19,914 nucleotides of DNA from an uncultured Carnobacterium sp. (GTDB taxonomy: Bacteria > Bacillota > Bacilli > Lactobacillales > Aerococcaceae), in the NCBI GenBank assembly GCA_905371865.1, contig CAJPNA010000007.1, forward strand, positions 1 through 19,914, in the 5' to 3' direction. A program made the translations under genes and the position numbers. Below are positions 15,100-19,914 of the stretch, piece after piece; within the stretch, counting starts at the first letter, position 1, and each line of letters begins with the position of its first letter. The notes under the pieces were generated by a model. It did no database searches, had not been told where the DNA came from, and saw nothing but the letters and a program-made list of their open reading frames with translations.

Positions 15100-15108
15100 A
15101 TTATACCA
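15100..15108 (-). promoter_or_regulatory. Extended -10 promoter of the EIIC-like/panE operon
   Basis: The minus strand reads TGGTATAAT, a consensus -10 with extended TGn, 30 bases before the start codon. The -35 region (CACAAT) is weak. Confidence 0.6.
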
Positions 15109-15165
15109 TATCCCCCCGCTTCTATTGTGATATTTTTAGCTAAAAATGCAGAATAAAACAAAAAG

Positions 15166-15446
15166 CCGTAGGCCATTAGATTTTTCTGCAAAAAATAAAA
15201 TTAGTATTCATAAAAGAAGATTTCGATTACTACGAATCATTACGGATGTTTCCATAATCGCTGTAGTGGGGTACCGGTTCGAGCCTTAGGTCTCTCACCT
15301 TCAAAGCCTCAAAAAGGGAGTAAGGAATAAATTCCTAACTCCCTTTAGTTCGCATTTGATACGATTCCCCACCACTGCGATTATAGGATCCGTAAGATTC
15401 TTCGTAATCTCTGCTTAGTGAATTTATATTTGCAGAACGCCTACGG
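15166..15446 (-). repeat. Structured element copy C3 (single copy, diverged)
   Basis: This 281-base element folds end to end. Helices, given as plus-strand intervals, are 15166-15173 with 15439-15446, 15185-15192 with 15429-15436, 15225-15247 with 15388-15409 (imperfect), 15254-15261 with 15377-15384, and 15262-15271 with 15367-15376. The inner hairpin is 15313-15324 with 15335-15346. Read on the minus strand, it shares with C1/C2 the blocks ATGCGAA, TTGAGGCTT, GAGAGACC and a CTCGA-loop hairpin followed by CGGT, in the same order. The stems differ in sequence but remain paired. It lies between dps and the EIIC-like gene, in the same direction as both. In the frame of the C1/C2 reading frames it has stops, so protein coding is not the conserved property. 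Confidence 0.8.
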
Positions 15447-15607
15447 TCTTTTATCTTGATGCTTCTGAAAATATCACTGTGCTGCGAAGTATGCTAAGCC
15501 AAGCTTATAAAAGTTTCGTTATGATGGGAAGAATTACAAGGGGAAGAGTGCTTTCTAACAGCTTAATGATTAGGCGAGGTTACACTTTTGAACTTTGCAT
15601 GGATGAA
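15447..15607. other. Intergenic stretch with no recognised feature
   Basis: These bases lie between element C3 and the palindrome array. A plus-strand open stretch of about 68 codons crosses it and ends at 15640 in the array, but it lacks a convincing start with a ribosome site and matches nothing I recognise. No promoter, RNA or gene is called. Confidence 0.4.
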
Positions 15608-15657
15608 ATTACCATATTTGGTAATTATCATATATGGTAATTATCATATATGATAAT
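15608..15657. promoter_or_regulatory. Array of three overlapping 18-bp palindromes (operator-like)
   Basis: ATTACCATATTTGGTAAT (15608-15625), ATTATCATATATGGTAAT (15624-15641) and ATTATCATATATGATAAT (15640-15657) follow one another with an exact 16-base step, sharing two bases at each junction. The general form is ATTAYCATATWTGRTAAT. Such an array could bind a dimeric regulator cooperatively, or be a simple AT-rich tandem repeat. The nearest downstream gene on the minus strand is 540 bases away, beyond C3. I cannot name a regulator. Confidence 0.5.
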
Positions 15658-15672
15658 TTTCAGAATTCGGGT

Positions 15673-15703
15673 AAAAGAAAAAGGCCGGACAAACTGCCCA
15701 GCC
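15673..15703 (-). terminator. Intrinsic terminator of dps
   Basis: On the minus strand GGCTGG pairs with CCGGCC (plus-strand 15698-15703 and 15683-15688, one wobble) around a nine-base loop, followed by TTTTTCTTTT. It lies 17 bases after the dps stop codon. Confidence 0.8.
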
Positions 15704-15719
15704 CTAAAGTCTTCAAAAA

Positions 15720-16181
15720 TTATAATCCTGGCGCTTCGTTGATGGTTGCTGTGAGCATCCAAACTAATTTTTCTAATGCACCTTTTGCACCAGTAAAGAT
15801 ATCTTGTGAAACATCATCGCCTTCTTCGCCAGCGATTTCAATACCTTTTTGGTAAAGGTCGATTAAATAACGGTATCCTACTAATAAATGACGGATACGG
15901 TCTTCCATGCTATCGCTGTAGTTTCCTTTAGCATCGGCAATCTTAGTATTTTCAGCAAATTCACGTAATGTTGAATAAGGTGCGCCACCTAATGTGATTA
16001 AACGTTCTGATACTTCATCTAATTGAGCGTCTAACAATTCCATATGTTGATCCATTAATGGATGCATTGTGATGAAAGTTGCACCGCGCATGTACCAGTG
16101 AGCTTGGTGTACGATTACTGATTGTTGGCTTAAATCAGCCACTAATTGATTTAATACTTGTTTTGTTTGTTCTTTTGACAT
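15720..16181 (-). CDS. dps: Dps-family ferroxidase / DNA-protection protein
   Basis: Dps proteins form 12-subunit shells that oxidise and store iron and protect against peroxide. From ATG 16181 the protein has 153 residues. An in-frame ATG two codons upstream (16187) is too close to the AGGAGG site, which is well spaced from 16181. The ferroxidase residues His28, His40, Asp44, Asp55 and Glu59 (HWYMRGATF, then MHPLMDQHMELLDAQ, then DEVSER) keep the spacing of Listeria-type Dps. The length is normal and there is no basic DNA-binding tail, so it may act mainly as a ferritin-like peroxide sink. A PerR/Fur-like operator covers the transcription start, suggesting induction by peroxide or iron limitation. 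Confidence 0.95.
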   Translation of the reverse strand: MSKEQTKQVLNQLVADLSQQSVIVHQAHWYMRGATFITMHPLMDQHMELLDAQLDEVSERLITLGGAPYSTLREFAENTKIADAKGNYSDSMEDRIRHLLVGYRYLIDLYQKGIEIAGEEGDDVSQDIFTGAKGALEKLVWMLTATINEAPGL

Positions 16182-16200
16182 ATTCATTACCTCCTGTTTC

Positions 16201-16223
16201 TAGTTTAGAATTATTCTAAACTA
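16201..16223. promoter_or_regulatory. PerR/Fur-family operator at the dps start site
   Basis: A perfect 23-base palindrome is centred at 16212, with core TTAGAATTATTCTAA. It matches the PerR box TTATAATNATTATAA at all but two symmetrical positions. It lies just downstream of the -10 box, over the predicted start of transcription, where a bound repressor would block initiation. PerR is the likelier reader because dps is its classic target, but Fur or Zur-type binding cannot be excluded. Confidence 0.8.
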
Positions 16224-16230
16224 TGAATAT

Positions 16231-16259
16231 ATTATAGCCCCATTTCAGTAGATTGTCAA
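16231..16259 (-). promoter_or_regulatory. Consensus promoter of dps
   Basis: On the minus strand TTGACA (16254-16259), 17 bases, then TATAAT (16231-16236): a perfect sigma-A promoter. It would be very strong if not held by the operator at 16201-16223. Confidence 0.9.
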
Positions 16260-16272
16260 TAGACGAGTACAG

Positions 16273-16298
16273 AAAAAGGGATAGATTTTTCTACCCCT
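16273..16298 (-). terminator. Intrinsic terminator of the yhf-like cluster
   Basis: On the minus strand GGGGTAGA (16290-16297) pairs with TCTATCCC (16278-16285, one wobble), followed by TTTTTCT. It sits directly against the amidase stop codon and ends the cluster before dps. Confidence 0.75.
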
Positions 16299-16299
16299 T

Positions 16300-17316
16300 C
16301 TAGTTACTATACCCATTCATAAAGTAATTTTTATAATTTAAAAAATATCTTTCCGATAACGCATCATTTTCTCTATATAAACTCTCTGCAATCAGAAAAG
16401 ATTTTCTAATAGCAGAAACATTATTAGAGTCACATAAAATTATATACGCTGTCGACAACTCCCCACTTGGAACAGTTAATGCAAAACAGTTTGCCATATT
16501 AGCTATTCGGAGAAAACCTTTATTAGCAGCAACCTGTATCTTTTTGGTTTTATCATCAAAATGTCCAAAGACAGTATCTCCAAACCCATTCAAATCTACT
16601 GGACCTTCTTTACTCACAATAATATCGTATTTCTCCAATAATCTTTTTGTAGTTTCTATCAATGCTAAACGTTCATTATCATATTTCCCTTCAAACGAGC
16701 TAACTTCAACATTCTCGTCCTTCAGAAAATTACAGATTTCTTCGTCATCAACCAATACTTTCGTTTCTAGATTTGAACTTGCTAAATCCCTTAAATTTAC
16801 ATATAATTCTTGAAGTAACTTTAGATTTTTAGATATTAAACCGATAGATGGCATAAATGAAATTCCATCTGTTGATATTTTATCTTTTTCTCTTTTTCGT
16901 TCTTCTCGAAATAACGCGGGATCAATTAAAGAAAATAAATTCAGTGAGATAGCAGGAGCTAAAACTGAACCTCCACCGTCTGTACCCATTCCTATATCAT
17001 TTATCCCTAAGAAGACATTGATTGCTGTTCCGCTAGAAGAGCCTGTCATAGCCAAACCAGTTATTGGATTCTTTAAATCAATATCAATTGCTCGACCACC
17101 TAAACTAGACTTATCTCTAGTATGCAAATAATACGAACATTGATTTAATCTTGTTTCCATCTCGTCAGTTAACCATAGACTATTTTTTACTCCAAAATAA
17201 TACCCATCATGATTAGAAATCTCATCAAAAGCCAAGGGATATACCCTATCTACTGATTTTAACGGATTCTTCATCGCAAGCATTGTTTTATAAGCGTATT
17301 TTTGTATTTTTTCCAT
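16300..17316 (-). CDS. Compact amidase-signature family protein
   Basis: The 338-residue protein carries the amidase-signature core. A candidate catalytic lysine is Lys44 (FGVKN), the bridging serine is Ser93 in TGSSSGTA, and the nucleophile is Ser117 in GTDGGGSVLAPA. The Ser93 to Ser117 spacing of 24 matches the family. Family enzymes hydrolyse carboxamides by a Lys-Ser-Ser triad, but most have 450-500 residues and an arginine or similar after the nucleophile (GGSIR). Here the N-terminal part and middle are short and the motif reads GGSVL. There is no signal peptide, so it acts in the cytoplasm. It starts 9 bases after the YhfW-like gene with a weak AGG site. The context points to amide hydrolysis in an uncharacterised pathway, and the substrate is unknown. 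Confidence 0.75.
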   Translation of the reverse strand: MEKIQKYAYKTMLAMKNPLKSVDRVYPLAFDEISNHDGYYFGVKNSLWLTDEMETRLNQCSYYLHTRDKSSLGGRAIDIDLKNPITGLAMTGSSSGTAINVFLGINDIGMGTDGGGSVLAPAISLNLFSLIDPALFREERKREKDKISTDGISFMPSIGLISKNLKLLQELYVNLRDLASSNLETKVLVDDEEICNFLKDENVEVSSFEGKYDNERLALIETTKRLLEKYDIIVSKEGPVDLNGFGDTVFGHFDDKTKKIQVAANKGFLRIANMANCFALTVPSGELSTAYIILCDSNNVSAIRKSFLIAESLYRENDALSERYFLNYKNYFMNGYSN

Positions 17317-17325
17317 AGTAAAAAC

Positions 17326-18540
17326 CTATTTTTCAAAAATTCTATTTAAGAAGGAATGGCCATGCTGAGGAGCTTCTACATTAAAATATTCCCCGACAGT
17401 AGCTGCAACATCAGCCATAGTATCTCGCTCTCCAACATATTTTCCCGTAATACCAGGACTGTATATTAGAAGAGGGACTCTTTCTCTCGTATGATTGCTG
17501 TGCCCTATTGTTGGATCATTTCCATGATCCGCCATCACAATTAATATATCACCAATATTTAATTCCGGTAGCAATTTAGCAATGCGTTGATCGCTCACTT
17601 CTAATCGGTCCGCATATCTCTCCACATCTTCAGCATGACCGGCTAAATCAGTTTCTTGAATATTTAATGCAATAAAACCATTTTCTATACTCCTAACTTC
17701 CTCCATTAAACAGTCAAACAAATATTCAGAGTCGACTCCTGGAAAAAGTCTCTTGCTTGTTGTTTGTATGATATCCGCAATTTTACCTAAGAAAGAGACT
17801 GTAATTCCTTTCTTATCTAAAATTGTCGGTATCTGAACATTCTTATCAATTCCATATCCCAGATGAACTACTTGATATCCGTGGTTATAAACTCCTGATT
17901 CTGGAGCATCTACTCCTGCTATCTTATTATTTTTTATTTTTCTAGCCAACATAAGATTATCCAGGGTAATTTGTTCTCCTCCAAAAGTGATAACCCGCGA
18001 TACTTGAACAACCTCTCTAACAACATGTCCAATCTTACTTAACTCTTCAAAGCTAATTAAATCTAAGCAAGCTGAAACATTATAAACTTGTCCATAATCT
18101 GTTTCTAAATTATCACCTACTGTTGCTACTTCGTTCACAACAAGAATTTGTAATCCCGGATCTCCAACACGTCTAACTTTATAACCGTATTTTAATAGAT
18201 TTTTTTCAACTTCATCTATTTTTTCATTAAACGGTTGAATCAACGGAACTTTCGGAGTAGTACCCATTATTTCTTGATGTCCTAAAAAAGAATCTGCTCC
18301 ATAATGAGTTAAATTGGCTGTCCCATAATTAGCCGTATCCGAAAATTTATGTTCTCCGACTTCCTCACCAATAGCGTTCATAAGTCCTAATTTTTCTAAC
18401 GTAGGAATTTTTATATCAGGTTTTGATTGAATGATATGTTTTGCTGTATTACTTCCAACATCTCTAGGTCTTACCTCTACACAATCATCCATTGCTCCTA
18501 CACCAAAACTATCTAAAACAATCAGAATAAATCTTCCCAT
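17326..18540 (-). CDS. yhfW: YhfW-like phosphopentomutase-family protein
   Basis: The 404-residue protein belongs to the alkaline-phosphatase/phosphopentomutase superfamily. Metal-site motifs are VLDSFGVGA (Asp10), ETDLAGH (Asp298, His302), MADHGNDP (Asp338, His339) and HTRERVP (His350). The His339 to His350 spacing equals that of DeoB. At the active-site block, DeoB has GKDTxTGHWE with a phosphorylated threonine. Here it is GADSFLGHQE, so the nucleophile would be Ser84. The length fits DeoB (about 390). No deoxynucleoside genes are nearby. The upstream gene is YhfX-like, a pairing known from the E. coli yhf cluster, so a YhfW role is favoured over true DeoB. It presumably moves or removes a phosphate on a sugar-like intermediate. 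Four bases separate it from yhfX, and the ribosome site is GAAGGTG. Confidence 0.82.
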   Translation of the reverse strand: MGRFILIVLDSFGVGAMDDCVEVRPRDVGSNTAKHIIQSKPDIKIPTLEKLGLMNAIGEEVGEHKFSDTANYGTANLTHYGADSFLGHQEIMGTTPKVPLIQPFNEKIDEVEKNLLKYGYKVRRVGDPGLQILVVNEVATVGDNLETDYGQVYNVSACLDLISFEELSKIGHVVREVVQVSRVITFGGEQITLDNLMLARKIKNNKIAGVDAPESGVYNHGYQVVHLGYGIDKNVQIPTILDKKGITVSFLGKIADIIQTTSKRLFPGVDSEYLFDCLMEEVRSIENGFIALNIQETDLAGHAEDVERYADRLEVSDQRIAKLLPELNIGDILIVMADHGNDPTIGHSNHTRERVPLLIYSPGITGKYVGERDTMADVAATVGEYFNVEAPQHGHSFLNRIFEK

Positions 18541-18544
18541 TTTT

Positions 18545-19699
18545 TCACCTTCTCACTTTATTTCCCAAACTATCGTAAATCCCAACTAAATGAGGCTCCC
18601 CACTCTGTAATCCTGAAACAATAGCCAAATCACTACGAGTAACAAAAATCTGTGTTCTAAAAGAACCAATCACAGTTGCTCCAACCGGATGTTCATTTTT
18701 TGTTTCAATATAATAATCGATACTCTCATCTTTCAGAGGAAGAACTACATCGAAAGCAACATTATCCACATCCACGACTTCGACATTTTCAAAATGTCCT
18801 CGTCTATAATATCCACCACCATAAAAATATGAATGGCCATCTAAATTATGAGAGATTTCGCTAACATACACTAAGGCAGGAATTTCTGGTAAATCTAACA
18901 CAGCATGAAGCGGTGTTGTTCCCGTCAAAGCATGTCCGGGCTCCCCTTGATGCCCCCCTAGCTTACGAATCTCTGGAATCGTTACGGAACAAGTTGCGGA
19001 TGGCATATTTAAGATTGATTGAATTCCTTCTTTTTCAAGAATCACTTTCGCTTTTTCTACTGTTTTCATGTTATTTGTTGGAATAATATTTTCATTTCCA
19101 TCAAATAAAAAACAAGGAAAAGAAGTTAATCCACCTATTTCTACCCATTCAGACTCCTTAACAATAGAAATGACATCATTTAAATCAGACAGGTGAAACC
19201 CACCGTATTGACCATCATATATATTGTCATCTTTCTCAATGACTTTTAACAACAGCTTCTGATGTTTTTTTAATCGATTCGCAACACGAATAATCTGCTG
19301 AACCTTTTCAACTGAATACACGGTAATGTAATCTGTTCCATAAGAAATGATTTTCTCCAACAAGGCATCCGGAATTTGTACTAGATGTCCCACATTCCCT
19401 AAAGACAAGCCCTCTTCCATCATCCGTAAAGCTTCTTTATAGTCAACAACAACAGCCTTTTTTATATCTGTATTTTCAGCAATCACTCTTGCTATAAATG
19501 GATTTCTTCCAATCTGTTTAAGCATATAATAAAGCTCAACATCTTCTTTATTTGCGATTTCAGATATATATTTTGCGTTTTGAATAACCGCATCTAAATC
19601 AATCACATAAGTATCCGGGAGGATTTCACCATCTTGATGCAGCTTGACTGCAAAATCGACTAAAGATCGATTTCTTCTATTCACAAGATCAAGAAACAT
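18545..19699 (-). CDS. yhfX: YhfX-like PLP-dependent (alanine racemase fold) protein
   Basis: From ATG 19699 the protein has 384 residues. AGAAGG is well spaced before it, while a GTG three codons upstream lies inside that site. The N-terminal region has DTYVIDLDAVIQNAKYI, as in alanine racemase (DLDAxxxN). The likely PLP lysine is Lys61 in YYMLKQIGRNP. Later blocks are GGLTSFPCFLF, MPSATCSVTIPEIRKLG and GEPGHALTGTTPLH. This matches YhfX, a fold-type III PLP protein of unknown reaction, rather than housekeeping Alr, which has a different C-terminal domain. It overlaps the PRD gene by 11 bases and is followed by yhfW. Such proteins probably epimerise or transform an amino-acid-like compound, which is inference. 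Confidence 0.82.
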   Translation of the reverse strand: MFLDLVNRRNRSLVDFAVKLHQDGEILPDTYVIDLDAVIQNAKYISEIANKEDVELYYMLKQIGRNPFIARVIAENTDIKKAVVVDYKEALRMMEEGLSLGNVGHLVQIPDALLEKIISYGTDYITVYSVEKVQQIIRVANRLKKHQKLLLKVIEKDDNIYDGQYGGFHLSDLNDVISIVKESEWVEIGGLTSFPCFLFDGNENIIPTNNMKTVEKAKVILEKEGIQSILNMPSATCSVTIPEIRKLGGHQGEPGHALTGTTPLHAVLDLPEIPALVYVSEISHNLDGHSYFYGGGYYRRGHFENVEVVDVDNVAFDVVLPLKDESIDYYIETKNEHPVGATVIGSFRTQIFVTRSDLAIVSGLQSGEPHLVGIYDSLGNKVRR

Positions 19700-19914
19700 C
19701 TTTGTCACCTTCTAACAAATTCAATAAATGAAGATAAATAAATTCTAATTCATTCTCTGAATACACTTCTTCACCGATATAATTTGATAAGCGACTCCAA
19801 ACTTTTTTACATTCAGCAAAATTATGATGGTTATTAACTTCATTTCGAACGATTTCTTCCATTTTGGCATCCAATACTTCATTTTTTCTGCGTCTAGATT
19901 CCGCCATTGCTAAA
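19689..19914 (-). CDS. PRD-domain (YhfY-like) regulatory protein, C-terminal part
   Basis: The frame is open to the right edge, so the gene is partial. An ATG at 19907 may be internal. The visible 74 or so residues end with SENELEFIYLHLLNLLEG, which resembles the second half of a PRD (PTS regulation domain), where the pattern E-x-x-(F/Y)-(I/L)-x-x-HL is typical. HHNFAECKKVW fits the preceding PRD helix. In the E. coli yhf cluster a small PRD-like protein, YhfY, is encoded next to YhfX, so the position agrees. The stop overlaps yhfX by 11 bases. It probably senses PTS phosphorylation or acts as a small partner protein. The family assignment is tentative because the fragment is short. Confidence 0.6.
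   Translation of the reverse strand, partial: LAMAESRRRKNEVLDAKMEEIVRNEVNNHHNFAECKKVWSRLSNYIGEEVYSENELEFIYLHLLNLLEGDKDVS

Noticed and set aside
15274..15285. GGTTCGAGCC resembles a tRNA T-arm
   Set aside because: No acceptor, D or anticodon arms surround it. It is the small CTCGA-loop hairpin of element C3.
15434..15640. Plus-strand open stretch between C3 and the palindrome array
   Set aside because: No start codon with a ribosome site, part lies in the C3 outer helix and the end lies in the palindrome array, and the residues resemble no family I know.
17326..18540. Housekeeping deoB (phosphopentomutase of nucleoside breakdown)
   Set aside because: No deoxynucleoside genes are nearby, the nucleophile block differs from DeoB, and it is paired with a YhfX-like gene, so YhfW is the better name.
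18545..19699. Housekeeping alanine racemase
   Set aside because: Only the N-terminal PLP-barrel pattern is shared. The later blocks and neighbours match YhfX.

Overview
The window comes from an AT-rich, low-GC Gram-positive bacterium. Strong AGGAGG-type ribosome sites, LSAC/LGAC lipoboxes, BceAB and PfoR-type genes, a Dps gene with a PerR-like operator, and a LuxS/MetQ/MtnN block all fit the Lactobacillales. A genus in the Carnobacteriaceae or Aerococcaceae is possible, but that is an inference. I see no tRNA, rRNA, CRISPR array, transposase or phage gene.

Layout. (1) 1-1015: the start of a cytoplasmic 5'-nucleotidase/cyclic phosphodiesterase and a DUF1697 gene, both minus strand. (2) 1077-1810: an 0.7 kb gene-free stretch made of a 312-314 bp tandem repeat (C1, C2), each unit folding into a long branched hairpin, inside a larger inverted repeat. 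(3) 7205-1832, minus: a five-gene UgpCAEB-like ABC operon (ATPase, two permeases, a beta-CASP-like metallo-hydrolase, a lipoprotein binding protein). (4) 10155-7434, minus: a BceAB-type antimicrobial-peptide resistance transporter with an exact match to the BceR operator consensus upstream. (5) 10404-12885, plus: a near-consensus promoter, a structured leader RNA of about 250 nt ending in a terminator, then luxS, a metQ-like gene and mtnN. MtnN and LuxS act in sequence on S-adenosylhomocysteine and release homocysteine and AI-2, and the MetQ-like protein probably captures methionine. (6) 15069-13066, minus: a PfoR-family EIIC-like membrane protein followed by a PanE-like reductase. (7) 15130-15720: a gene-free stretch with a third structured element (C3, minus strand) and three overlapping 18-bp palindromes. 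(8) dps, with a perfect-consensus promoter and a PerR/Fur-like palindrome at the transcription start. (9) 19914-16300, minus: a yhf-like cluster encoding a PRD-domain protein (cut by the window edge), a YhfX-like PLP-fold racemase relative, a YhfW-like phosphopentomutase relative and a compact amidase-signature protein.

The most unusual content is the C1/C2/C3 element family. The three copies share unpaired blocks. Their main internal hairpin has changed at five base pairs between C1/C2 and C3, always on both sides so pairing is kept, and a T-T mismatch is held at the same position. This is what selection on RNA structure (or on a DNA hairpin) looks like. A stripped relative (C4) lies between mtnN and panE. 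I do not recognise the family. The luxS leader, whose possible closing helix competes with its terminator, and the yhf-like cluster with its amidase are the next best candidates for undescribed biology.
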